From Microglena sp. YARC (taxonomy: Eukaryota > Chlorophyta > Chlorophyceae > Chlamydomonadales > Chlamydomonadaceae), in NCBI GenBank assembly GCA_022414725.1, contig CM039463.1, positions 73,295,345 to 73,359,344 on the forward strand: a DNA stretch of 64,000 nucleotides, read 5' to 3'. Of this stretch, positions 1-9,211 are shown piece by piece. A program made the position numbers and the translations under genes. Below the pieces are notes generated by a model. The model was not told where the DNA came from. It was given only the letters and a program-made list of their open reading frames with translations, and ran no database searches. Numbering within the stretch: position 1 is the first letter of the stretch; each line of letters starts with the position of its first letter.

Positions 1-712
1 TCTCGCGCATGATGCATTGGATATTCCAAATCGGAGCGCCGTCGGAGTCAAACTCAAGCGGTTGTCCAACATGGACAACGCCATCGGAGCGCCAATGCTT
101 TATCAAACCCACGTGAAACACGGGGTGGATACGCATCATCTTGGGCAAAGCCAAGCGGCACGCCGTGACTTGCCGGACGACTACGGTGACCTCGTCGCGT
201 GGACCAATGCATTCCGTAATCGTATAGGGGCCAACAATACGAGGCGTAAATTTTGGTTTACCCGTTGCTTTGAATTTCATATTGCGGGTGGACAAGAGAA
301 CTTTATCCCCAAGGTTGAAGAAAACCTCTGTTCGTCGCTTATCGTAATGGGCTTTCTGCCGATCTTGAGCGGCTTGCATGCATGCCTTGCATTGATTTTG
401 TCGTTCAATGTGATCGGCCCACCAATTGTTGGCAGCCGGACATTCCGATTCGACCTCCGCTTTAAGCGGCGTCGTAGGGTCGTAACCAAGGTACGCCCGA
501 AATGGGGTGTTCTGAATGGACTCTTGGTAAGAATTGTTGATTGCAAATTCCACCAGCGCCAAGGACTTATCCCAATCGTTGTGGTATGGCCCCACGTAGT
601 GGCGAATCATGTCCTCGATGACTCGGTTCATGCGTTCCGTCTGACCGTCAGTTTGAGGATGAAACGCAGTCGAAAACGCTTGTCGCGTGCCCATTAATCG
701 ATGGAGAGCCAC
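1..712 (-). pseudogene. gypsy integrase C-terminal half and chromodomain, partial
   Basis: This reads open on the minus strand and matches residues of the complete element's terminal pol segment (3335-4046). It covers the end of the integrase core (HPQTDGQTER, with the catalytic Glu), the linker and most of the chromodomain region. The single difference near 531 is a synonymous serine codon. The fragment lacks its upstream half because of the SINE and runs off the window before the stop codon. Confidence 0.85.
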
Positions 713-798
713 GCCGAAATGCCCGGTGAATCGCGCATCGCGATCACTCAGGAGTTTCTTTGGGATACCATGATAGCGGATGACACGATTCAGGTATA

Positions 799-1011
799 AA
801 AAGGTAATGATAACGCCTGGTGGGGCGTGGTGTTAAGGGAGCCCGTCGTACGCGGGTAGGGAGCGGTCTCCTACCTCAACTGGACAAGCTACCATCGCGG
901 TTGACGACGACCTGCAACGCCAAGAGCGACCGAAGGGGGAGTCGAACCCCCGACTCTTCGTTCCTTAGCAATCTGGTCTACCACTAGACCATTGTAATCG
1001 CTAAAGAGGCT
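799..1011 (-). repeat. tRNA-derived SINE copy inside the partial gypsy
   Basis: 213 bp flanked by the 12-bp direct repeat GATTCAGGTATA (787-798 and 1012-1023). It is identical in position and structure to the insertion at 4133-4345. On the minus strand it begins with a tRNA-like head (A box TGGTCTAGTGG, B box GGTTCGACTCC) and ends in a T-rich stretch next to the repeat. Removing the insert and one repeat restores the integrase reading frame. Confidence 0.88.
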
Positions 1012-1023
1012 GATTCAGGTATA

Positions 1024-1742
1024 GGGAAGCGAATTCCTCTGCGTCTATCGTAGTATGACAAGGTTCGACATGAACCATTTTTGACAGTTTGTCGACGAAT
1101 ACCGCGATGGCATCATGGCCAGAAGACGTAGGCGGGAGCGCCGTGATGAGGTCCGTGGAGACACACTCCCAGAATTTCTCAGGAATTTCCACGGGAACCA
1201 TGGTACCGTTAGGCTTTGCGTTTCCGGGCTTGTTTCGTTTGGCACTTATGGCATTGTTGGACGAAGGAAGTAACATCTGCCGTGACTTTGGCCCAAGTAA
1301 AAGTGCGGGTGACCAACTCCAATGTCTTGGTGCGACCGCAATGGCCCATGTACATAGGGTCGTGAGCTTTGCGGATAATGTCCAGGCGAAGGGCTGCGTC
1401 AAGGGGACACACAAAAACTCGCGTCCGTACTTGTTCATCTTGAACCAGTAACCGTTCCTGGAAAACTTATCGCGGAGGCGCTTGCAGCCCGGCGTGAAGT
1501 TCGAGTCTCGTTTGTATCCAGCCAAAATTCGATCCATGATGGACGAAGAGGAGGGAGTCGACGCAGCGGGCATATGCCGACTGCGTCGTCGCGTTTCCTT
1601 GACCGGAACCGAAGGTACGGGGAGGACAGTCGGTGGGCGGGGGAGGATATCCACGACCGCAGGACCGACTGCAATAGGGCGCTGCTTTCTCGATCGAGGC
1701 CTGCATTCGCTGACCAAGAGAGAGAAAACTAACAGCTGGTGC
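1024..1742 (-). pseudogene. gypsy integrase zinc finger and start of catalytic core, frameshifted
   Basis: Minus-strand sequence corresponding to the HHCC zinc-binding domain and the first catalytic Asp region of integrase. Compared with the complete copy, an extra T near 1229 and a lost G near 1410 move the frame twice, so the region reads as two overlapping fragments rather than one protein. The sequence stops at 1742 in the spacer between RNase H and integrase. Confidence 0.8.
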
Positions 1743-2567
1743 CAACCTACTTGTGCAAATCCTGGATCCGTCACTCCTCCACCTCTAAATTTTACCGTGC
1801 ATATAGAATAACTCCCACCTCACACCCTGACAGGATCCGTGAGGCCATGACATCCCCCGACAGCAGCGCACCTGCACCACCGGCGCGCCTGCTCCACCTT
1901 ACCTACGGATCCCAATACAAAGCCCTGCACATCACGAGCTGGCGGGCAAGCGCTCCTATAACAACGACAAACTAGTCACTTCCACTGTTGTACACGTTCA
2001 ATGGGCCCCAACCATCATGCACAACGAACATGTCAACTCCTACACACACATGGGATACAGCATCCACCACAGCACACCTCTTACCTCCACTACCTCCAAA
2101 ATACATTGGAAACCCCAATCTCACCATGCGTCTCACCTTGTCGGGACAACCAGCATACGACCAATTAACCTACACTTTTAAAACTACTCCCCCATTAACC
2201 ACACACCTCAACCCTAGGAAGGACACCCACCTTACTAACCTTCAACTACAAGGCCAATGGGCCACCTCCCCAGGATTTAATGCTGACAACCACAACCTTG
2301 TTCACAAACTTCTGAAAATTGACACACACGACAGGCACCCAGACTGGGACATTCAACCACCCTCAGCCTACATTATACAAACAGGCATCCTCACCACTCT
2401 GGATGACCAATCCACACACACACACACCAACGTTTCATATCTTTACAACCCCACTGGTCACTGTCTTGGGCACATTCCCAACGACAGACTTACCTCTCTC
2501 AAACAAAACTATGACCACTTCGAAAATCACCACCCTACCAAATGGAACCAATTGACCCAAGGAGGGA
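1743..2567 (+). mobile_element. LINE-1 (Dualen-like), upstream part, 5' truncated
   Basis: Plus-strand LINE sequence. From about 1830 its translation follows the intact-type copy LINE-2 (RLLHLTYG, ITSWR, WNQLTQGG). The first ~90 bases have no clear match. The stretch corresponds to the linker between RT and RNase H, so the 5' end, protease, APE and RT are missing. It is interrupted at 2567/2568 by the gypsy insertion and resumes at 12594. The host repeat CATAT (2568-2572) was duplicated by that insertion. Confidence 0.82.
1988..2567 (+). pseudogene. LINE-1 linker between RT and RNase H
   Basis: Open frame similar over its length to the matching region of LINE-2 on the minus strand (about 17690-18196): shared runs include WDIQ, YNPTG and WNQLTQGG. 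Function of this linker is unknown. The earlier block at about 1830-1972 (RLLHLTYGSQYKALHITSWR) is in a different frame, so at least one frameshift separates them. The frame runs a few codons into the gypsy LTR before stopping at 2594-2596. Confidence 0.75.
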
Positions 2568-2572
2568 CATAT

Positions 2573-2918
2573 TGTAACAGCTCAGGATGCACTTAGCAGC
2601 CTGGGGGGTTAGTCTAGTGGAACAGTCTACGTGATGTATGTTTAGGTGTAAGTTGATATGCGTAAGCTAGCAGAACAGTAGGGTGTTACCTAAGTAGGGG
2701 ATGTAGAGTTGATCGGGTAGAACGTCTTCGTGAAGGAGTAGAAGGGTTCGTCCCGAGTAGCTCGTGTCTATGTACGCAACGTGTGCGTTGTGAGAGATGA
2801 GGCAGTACATGGGTATGGTACTGTATCATGTGCGTTCGTCACGTGGCTTACGGGTAAGGTGTACCCGTATGCCTTGCTGGAAGGCCAGAGTACCCGTGAA
2901 GGGTTCTGTACCGTTACA
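2573..2918 (-). repeat. gypsy 3' LTR
   Basis: 346 bp, TGTAAC...GTTACA. It differs from the other LTR at two positions (A/G near the AACAGTC stretch and C/T near CGTCTTCG). The left flank CATAT matches the right flank of the element. Confidence 0.96.
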
Positions 2919-2931
2919 CTCCCCCCCCTCC
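2919..2931 (-). promoter_or_regulatory. Polypurine tract of the gypsy element
   Basis: On the minus strand this 13-base run is all purine (GGAGGGGGGGGAG) and touches the 3' LTR, the expected place for the plus-strand DNA primer of an LTR retrotransposon. Confidence 0.85.
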
Positions 2932-3086
2932 AGAAGAGATGCGGACCCCGCATCTGATCGTAAGGAAGTGGGATGTGAATACCAGTCGTAGTCGTATGTG
3001 CCGTGCTCAAAATATACTTGATGAATCAAGTTGGTTTCGGAGAGAACCATTTAACATCCCTTTTGAGTACTCCGGGAAAGATAACT

Positions 3087-4132
3087 TTATAAATAAAGCA
3101 ATCTAACCGCCGTGTCGTATGCGTCGAGTGCGATGGGGTGGTGATGGGCCCGTTTTTTCGACGTACGTCGGGACATAACGGGCGTAACACGTGATTTCCA
3201 TGCATCGACGACGTGAGGCGCACTTTTCTTGACCGCTTTGGCGAGTTCCCAAGTGTCTTGCTCAATACCGAAGTCTTGCCATCGGACCAAGTATTCGAGA
3301 CGCCGTTTGCTGGAAGTGCCTATGACACGCGATTTCTCGCGCATGATGCATTGGATATTCCAAATCGGAGCGCCGTCGGAGTCAAACTCAAGCGGTTGTC
3401 CAACATGGACAACGCCATCGGAGCGCCAATGCTTTATCAAACCCACGTGAAACACGGGGTGGATACGCATCATCTTGGGCAAAGCCAAGCGGCACGCCGT
3501 GACTTGCCGGACGACTACGGTGACCTCGTCGCGTGGACCAATGCATTCCGTAATCGTATAGGGGCCAACAATACGAGGCGTAAATTTTGGTTTACCCGTT
3601 GCTTTGAATTTCATATTGCGGGTGGACAAGAGAACTTTATCCCCAAGGTTGAAGAAAACCTCTGTTCGTCGCTTATCGTAATGGGCTTTCTGCCGATCTT
3701 GAGCGGCTTGCATGCATGCCTTGCATTGATTTTGTCGTTCAATGTGATCGGCCCACCAATTGTTGGCAGCCGGACATTCCGATTCGACCTCCGCTTTAAG
3801 CGGCGTCGTAGGGTCGTAACCAAGGTACGCCCGAAATGGGGTGTTCTGAATGGACTCTTGGTAGGAATTGTTGATTGCAAATTCCACCAGCGCCAAGGAC
3901 TTATCCCAATCGTTGTGGTATGGCCCCACGTAGTGGCGAATCATGTCCTCGATGACTCGGTTCATGCGTTCCGTCTGACCGTCAGTTTGAGGATGAAACG
4001 CAGTCGAAAACGCTTGTCGCGTGCCCATTAATCGATGGAGAGCCACGCCGAAATGCCCGGTGAATCGCGCATCGCGATCACTCAGGAGTTTCTTTGGGAT
4101 ACCATGATAGCGGATGACACGATTCAGGTATA
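3087..4132 (-). pseudogene. gypsy pol, integrase core end, GPY/F region and chromodomain
   Basis: Downstream half of integrase after the SINE. The frame reads continuously from the 12-bp repeat: SDRD (second catalytic Asp), HPQTDGQTER (catalytic Glu), then a GPY-type motif (RIVGPYTI) and a C-terminal chromodomain with EYLVRW...EQDTWE about 35 residues from the end. The chromodomain places the element among chromoviruses, where this module directs integration to modified chromatin. There is no credible start codon of its own, and a TAA ends it at 3087. It is the continuation of the frame broken at 4346, so it is a split gene and not an independent one. Confidence 0.9.
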
Positions 4133-4345
4133 AAAAGGTAATGATAACGCCTGGTGGGGCGTGGTGTTAAGGGAGCCCGTCGTACGCGGGTAGGGAGCGG
4201 TCTCCTACCTCAACTGGACAAGCTACCATCGCGGTTGACGACGACCTGCAACGCCAAGAGCGACCGAAGGGGGAGTCGAACCCCCGACTCTTCGTTCCTT
4301 AGCAATCTGGTCTACCACTAGACCATTGTAATCGCTAAAGAGGCT
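4133..4345 (-). repeat. tRNA-derived SINE inserted in gypsy integrase
   Basis: 213 bp, flanked by GATTCAGGTATA at 4121-4132 and 4346-4357. Minus strand: short leader, tRNA-like head with RNA polymerase III boxes A and B, an unrelated body of about 130 bases, and a TTTT-rich end against the repeat. The 12-bp target duplication and the T-rich end point to LINE-driven insertion. The insert plus one repeat is 225 bp, a multiple of three, but it carries an in-frame TAG, so integrase ends three codons after the junction. Confidence 0.92.
4266..4331 (-). other. tRNA-like head of the SINE (pol III boxes A and B)
   Basis: Box A TGGTCTAGTGG and box B GGTTCGACTCC lie about 35 bases apart. The T arm is a perfect 5-bp stem (4269-4285) and the D arm pairs (GGTC/GACC). 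The anticodon stem pairs poorly and no proper acceptor stem closes, so I read it as a SINE promoter and not as a working tRNA gene. Confidence 0.8.
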
Positions 4346-6746
4346 GATTCAGGTATAGGGAAGCGAATTCCTCTGCGTCTATCGTAGTATGACAAGGTTC
4401 GACATGAACCATTTTTGACAGTTTGTCGACGAATACCGCGATGGCATCATGGCCAGAAGACGTAGGCGGGAGCGCCGTGATGAGGTCCGTGGAGACACAC
4501 TCCCAGAATTTCTCAGGAATTTCCACGGGAACCATGGTACCGTTAGGCTTTGCGTTTCCGGGCTTGTTCGTTTGGCACTTATGGCATTGTTGGACGAAGG
4601 AAGTAACATCTGCCGTGACTTTGGCCCAAGTAAAAGTGCGGGTGACCAACTCCAATGTCTTGGTGCGACCGCAATGGCCCATGTACATAGGGTCGTGAGC
4701 TTTGCGGATAATGTCCAGGCGAAGGGCTGCGTCAAGGGGGACACACAAAAACTCGCGTCCGTACTTGTTCATCTTGAACCAGTAACCGTTCCTGGAAAAC
4801 TTATCGCGGAGGCGCTTGCAGCCCGGCGTGAAGTTCGAGTCTCGTTTGTATCCAGCCAAAATTCGATCCATGATGGACGAAGAGGAGGGAGTCGACGCAG
4901 CGGGCATATGCCGACTGCGTCGTCGCGTTTCCTTGACCGGAACCGAAGGTACGGGGAGGACAGTCGGTGGGCGGGGGAGGATATCCACGACCGCAGGACC
5001 GACTGCAATAGGGCGCTGCTTTCTCGATCGAGGCCTGCATTCGCTGACCAAGAGAGAGAAAACTAACAGCTGGTGCGCAACCGCAACGTCGGCGGGGGCA
5101 GAGAGGTTAGGATTGCGACTGACCGGGTCTGCCATATTATTGCGACCCGCGCGATATTCCCAAGTATAGCTAAAGGGCGCCAGGTCCTCCTGCCATCGGC
5201 CCATGCGTCGCGAAAGGACCGCCTTGGTGTCAAAATACGTGAGCGGATTGTGATCAGTGACCAATGTCATGTGGGAACCCTCGAGGTAGCATCGCCACTC
5301 AGTTAACGCGTGGACGATCGCTAGCATCTCTTGTTCCGTCGTTGTACAATTCAGCTCCGCTGGGATATACTTCTTGCTGGCGAAGGCGATGGGGTGTTTA
5401 TCTTGTAAAAGCACCGCGCCCGTACCAAGCAAAGATGCGTCGGTAATTACTTCGACAGGTTTGCTAAAATCCGGCAGCGCGAGGACTGGAGCGGATAGCA
5501 GAGCTGCCTTGAGGCCTTCGAATGAGACGAGATGTTCTTGTTTGAACAAGGTGCCTAGTTCACCCTTGACGTTAGACAAGGTTTGAAGAGGGGCAGCGAG
5601 AGACAAATAGCCTTGAATAAATTTGCGAAAAAAATTGCACAACCCGAGGAAAGAGGCGATTTCCTTCGCAGTTTTCAGAGTAGGCCAGTTACGGACTGTG
5701 CTAACTTTTCTCGGATCAACTTTCATTCCGTCGCGTCCAATGTAATGACCCAGGAATTTAACTTCTGTTTTGTTGAAGGAACATTTGGAGAGTTTCGCGT
5801 AGAATTCGATGTCCTGGAGGACCTGGAGAACCGTGGCCAAATTGGCCAAGTGCTCCGCCGGAGTGCGTCCGTAAACCAAGATATCGTCCAAGTAAACCAC
5901 GACGAACTTGTGCAAGTATGGCGCGAATATTTGGTTCATGACCGCTTGGAATGTGGCCGGCGCGTTCGCCAAACCCATCCCTAGGACTTTAAATTCAAAC
6001 TGACCCATCAGGGTAGTGAACGCAATCTTCGGCGCGTCCTCGTCCGAAATTCGTATTTGGTAATAACCAGACGTGAGGTCTAGGGAACTGAACAACGTAG
6101 CTCCACCTAGACGATCAATGGTCTCGTCAATACGGGGAAGAGGATACCTATTTTTAATCGTGATGTTGTTGAGCGCTCGCCAATCACAAACCACTCGGTA
6201 TCCCGTTCCACCCGGTTTCGCTATGATCATAATCGGCGCGCCGTACGGGGACGAGCTCGGGGCGATGAATCCTTGCTGCAACAGGTCGGAGACGTATTCC
6301 TCACAGAGTAAGGTCTCGGTTGGACTCATGCGATGATTTCTGCGATATGGCGCGTAAGCATTGTCTTGCGTTTTGATGACGTGAGGTATAACTCGATGGT
6401 TAGGAGTCCCCATAGGCAAATTGTTGAAGACCTTGCGATACTTCCAAAGGAGAGCGCGCAGGTCGCTGGCCGAGATGAGCGTCTTATCGTCGTGGTCAAG
6501 GATGTTGTCGCGGATCCAATTTTCGAAATCCATGCTTGCCACCGGGGGACCAGGTAAGGGCCCGTCGGACGGCAGTAATTTTGTCAGCAGTTTCGCCCGT
6601 TCATCGGCAGTGACGTTAGACGCCGGTAAATCCGCTCGGGATTCTCGCACATTGACCATGACATGGTTAGCGCCAGCCTTTAAAAGCTTTGCTGCCTTGC
6701 GACCAGTAATGACCGGGTCATTATTTGACTTGCCCGAAAGCGCCAT
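4346..6746 (-). CDS. gypsy pol: reverse transcriptase, RNase H, integrase N-terminus (truncated by SINE)
   Basis: About 800 residues from an ATG at 6746. RT: LDL with the first catalytic Asp near residue 223 and YLDD at 285-288. RNase H: Asp in ITDAS (436), Glu in EQEMLA (about 473), Asp in VTDHN (498), then the NNMADPVSR motif. Integrase HHCC zinc finger: His 684 and 691, Cys 721 and 724; first catalytic Asp at 754 in STDL. Translation then runs into the SINE and stops at 4335. Together these enzymes copy element RNA into DNA and insert it. Upstream, the frame continues unbroken into the protease except for one TAG (6777-6779), so the ATG may not be the true start. Confidence 0.95.
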
Positions 6747-6776
6747 AGTGAAGAAGGAATGAGCCGTTTCGTCCCG

Positions 6777-7250
6777 CTACCTGTTTACAGGTGTTAAACA
6801 GCAGCCGTACCGTTTGAGCGACAATGTCATGCGATCGTAGTCTAGGACGGCCTTTTCGTCGCGCATCCAGTCGGACCCGAGGATTAGGTCTAATCCTCCA
6901 GGAAGTTTGTCGACGACATGGACGAACACTTTGCCAACATATCGTTGTATGTGGATAGGGAGCGTGACCGTCCTGCGGACTTTGATAAGCCCGTCGTTAG
7001 CGCAAGTGAATCCGTCGCGTTCGTTTTCCCAAGGGCGGATGTGCAAACCGAGATCTTCAGCCGTTTGCTTTTCCATAAGGCAACCTGTCGCGCCTGAGTC
7101 TGCCAATGTGAGCAATTGCTTCGCTCCTGATCGGGCGTTGAATAGCATATCGGGGGCAGCAGCGGAGTTGACTTCGTATACCCGATTGGCTCGCGTCATG
7201 AGCACGGGGAAGTAGTTGTATTTCGTTGCGCGTGATTGCGACGGATGCAC
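6777..7250 (-). CDS. gypsy aspartic protease (retropepsin)
   Basis: Contains LADSGATGCL (catalytic Asp in DSGAT, residues 51-55) and, about 70 residues later, LILGSDWM, the usual retropepsin second motif. It would cut the gag and pol precursor. The frame opens after a TAA near 7283 and overlaps the end of the preceding frame (7196-7250), so expression would need a frameshift there. It ends in TAG at 6777-6779, and the next 11 codons stay open and in frame up to the ATG of RT. The listed start is not an ATG. Confidence 0.85.
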   Translation of the reverse strand: MHPSQSRATKYNYFPVLMTRANRVYEVNSAAAPDMLFNARSGAKQLLTLADSGATGCLMEKQTAEDLGLHIRPWENERDGFTCANDGLIKVRRTVTLPIHIQRYVGKVFVHVVDKLPGGLDLILGSDWMRDEKAVLDYDRMTLSLKRYGCCLTPVNR

Positions 7251-7906
7251 TTCGTTGACCGTCTGGCAGCGATTTGTTTAATGCGAACTTTGGGATCCAA
7301 TGCCTCCGACCACCAGTGTTTTTTTCGACGGGTTTCAACCGGACTGGGGATGCCCTCCTCAGGTGCGGGGCCGGAGTATACTGCCTTGGTCACGTCGTTG
7401 ATCACATGCCAATCCTTTTTGATTTGGACGGCCCGTTCGGAGTCGGGGGGGTCAAACCATACTTGGATGGCTACTTTATTCGAAGGTGACCCCTTGGGGC
7501 GGGGTTTCATATGGTGATCGAACGATTGGTACTCCTTGAATAACTCCATACCTTGGAGGAGACTGGAGACATGCTTATCGTTACTCGCGTTTTTCGGGAG
7601 GATGAACATACCGGATGTGTCGAAGGGTGCATCGTTTTTGCATTCCCAATAGTGTTCTAACACCGACACGACGTCTTCCGGAATGGGGTGAGCGTATATG
7701 AACTCGTTTGCGATGGAGACACGCATGCCAAACTCCGTAGAGAACTTCAGTGGACAAGGGGACGACAAGGCATTAGTAGAAGTTACATCAATGGTTGGGG
7801 TTAAGCCCAAGTTAGAAAATAGTTCCTCTTGAACTTGTAACAAGAGCTCAAGTGGCTCGACTACTACTACTTTATCGCCGCTAAGTACACGATCCAGGCT
7901 TGTCAA
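7196..7906 (-). CDS. gypsy frame with a conserved-looking domain of unknown role
   Basis: About 236 residues between gag and protease, ending in TGA. It follows the gag-like frame in phase after a single TAG at 7925-7927. A central block (HYWECKNDAPFDTSGMFILP) has the look of a folded domain. From memory similar blocks occur in other green-algal gypsy elements, but I cannot verify this and give no function. It overlaps the protease frame by 55 bases. It lacks an ATG near its start, consistent with expression as an extension of the preceding frame. Confidence 0.6.
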   Translation of the reverse strand: MTSLDRVLSGDKVVVVEPLELLLQVQEELFSNLGLTPTIDVTSTNALSSPCPLKFSTEFGMRVSIANEFIYAHPIPEDVVSVLEHYWECKNDAPFDTSGMFILPKNASNDKHVSSLLQGMELFKEYQSFDHHMKPRPKGSPSNKVAIQVWFDPPDSERAVQIKKDWHVINDVTKAVYSGPAPEEGIPSPVETRRKKHWWSEALDPKVRIKQIAARRSTKCIRRNHAQRNTTTSPCS

Positions 7907-7924
7907 TACCTGACCGGCCGTTTC

Positions 7925-9211
7925 CTATTCCCAAATCGGGATGGGACCGTTGCCATCAAGGGCCCAGTCGGGACACGTAGTCTCATTGAGGGCCGGCCAG
8001 TTAGGCAAGTCCCGCGTGCGGCAGCGTCCGTCAGCATTCAGCGATCGCACACATGTCCTCATGTAGCGGAAGCAGAAGAAGCAGCGAGCACCATTCTGAA
8101 GCCAGATGGTCTTCCCGACGCTGACCGACTTGTTCATATGCATGGCGTTTTGGGGGTCTTGACCCGAAAAGTCGGGGGTCCGCGGCCCGCTGGGCTGTGA
8201 ACGGCCCCGACCCGCACCCTGTCCGTATCCTCCGCGACCACCACGGCCCGCGCCGCGGCTAATAGAGCCTTTCCCGAACGTGCGATCAGCACCTTGCAAA
8301 CTGAGGACCTGCGGCCTTGGCGATCCACCCAGCTTGCCGTTGTGCGCCGGCTGCGTCGCACTACGTCCTCCACCACCTCGGCCACCGGCCGGGTTGCGAC
8401 TACTGTTTGCCGCCAGCTTGGGGCTCTTGGCTGGGCGAGAGTTTATCTCCTCGCCGTCGTCGGTGGCTACTCCCTGCGAAGAGAAATAATCAGGGTCAGA
8501 ATCGGAGGGGGGTGAGTTGGTAAATTGGACGCGATTGAATGCAAGGTCCTTACCCGGGTATTTAGTATCAGCGGGGCGCTTGAATGGATACCTCGACTTC
8601 TGGTTAGCGTAACCTCCCCTCTGATGGCGATCGTGCTTGTCCGTTAAGGACTTGCCACGAGCAGCGACAACTTTCCTCGCTTTGTCCAATTGCAGATAGC
8701 GGAACAAATCCTCCATCGTTTCGAACATAGGACCAGACTCGCGCCGAGAGTGTGCACCGGCGCGGAGTTCATCGGAGAGTCCCGTGCGAAACAAGTTTAA
8801 CTTTTCGCGATCGGTGAGATCGGGGACTTTGCGAAATTCCGACTTGATGGCGTGGTAATAATTCTGCAAGGATCGAGTATCTTGGCGGAAGCCACCTTCG
8901 TGTAGTTTGGTGAGAGCGACGTGTGATTCCGTTAATAGCTCGGGCAGGAGGAGCGACTCCGCCCATGCGACGATTCCCATGAAATCTAACCCGTCCAACT
9001 CATCGCTAGCCCATGCCTCGTCGTAAGTGATGCGGAGTTGGCCAGTGAAAGCGCCCGACAGGTGTGGAACAATGCGCTCGAACGGACCAAGGTAACCGTC
9101 GGCGAACTGGAGCTCCATGATCGTGGCCACATTGAAAACCCATCGGCGCAACTTAGTTCTAGTGCATCTGTCCGACAGTTTGTGTTCAATGAGACGTAGT
9201 TCCTTTCTCAT
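7925..9211 (-). CDS. gypsy gag-like protein with capsid-type domain
   Basis: 428 residues. Residues ~40-190 resemble the retrotransposon gag capsid domain (FTGQLRITYDEAW, LQNYYHAIKSEFRK, LFRTGLSDELR). A long Gly/Arg/Ser-rich basic stretch follows, suited to RNA binding. Near the C-terminus is a cysteine cluster (CFFC...C...C) that is not a standard CCHC knuckle. The ATG at 9211 overlaps the stop of the upstream frame as ATGA, so stop-restart translation is possible. The frame ends with TAG and continues in phase into the next one. Confidence 0.8.
   Translation of the reverse strand: MRKELRLIEHKLSDRCTRTKLRRWVFNVATIMELQFADGYLGPFERIVPHLSGAFTGQLRITYDEAWASDELDGLDFMGIVAWAESLLLPELLTESHVALTKLHEGGFRQDTRSLQNYYHAIKSEFRKVPDLTDREKLNLFRTGLSDELRAGAHSRRESGPMFETMEDLFRYLQLDKARKVVAARGKSLTDKHDRHQRGGYANQKSRYPFKRPADTKYPGKDLAFNRVQFTNSPPSDSDPDYFSSQGVATDDGEEINSRPAKSPKLAANSSRNPAGGRGGGGRSATQPAHNGKLGGSPRPQVLSLQGADRTFGKGSISRGAGRGGRGGYGQGAGRGRSQPSGPRTPDFSGQDPQNAMHMNKSVSVGKTIWLQNGARCFFCFRYMRTCVRSLNADGRCRTRDLPNWPALNETTCPDWALDGNGPIPIWE

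Larger units (their letters stand above)
1..1742 (-). mobile_element. Partial second copy of the Ty3/gypsy element, cut by the window start
   Basis: Bases 1-1742 match 3335-5076 of the complete gypsy element at a constant offset of 3334. I found only one substitution (near 531) and two single-base indels: an extra T near 1229 and a missing G near 1410. The copy covers the end of pol, from the integrase zinc finger to the chromodomain, and includes the same SINE insertion. It ends abruptly at 1742 against LINE-1 sequence with no LTR, so it is truncated there; its left part lies outside the window. It could be a real second insertion or a recombination product; a collapsed or duplicated assembly is less likely given the private indels. 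Confidence 0.9.

Noticed and set aside
17..697. Plus-strand protein with a near-identical copy at 3213-4031
   Set aside because: It is the antisense of the gypsy integrase and chromodomain frame; the duplication reflects the repeated element.
4266..4331. Functional tRNA gene
   Set aside because: A and B boxes and T arm are good, but the anticodon stem and acceptor stem do not pair and the segment is the head of a SINE with target duplications. The same applies at 932-997.
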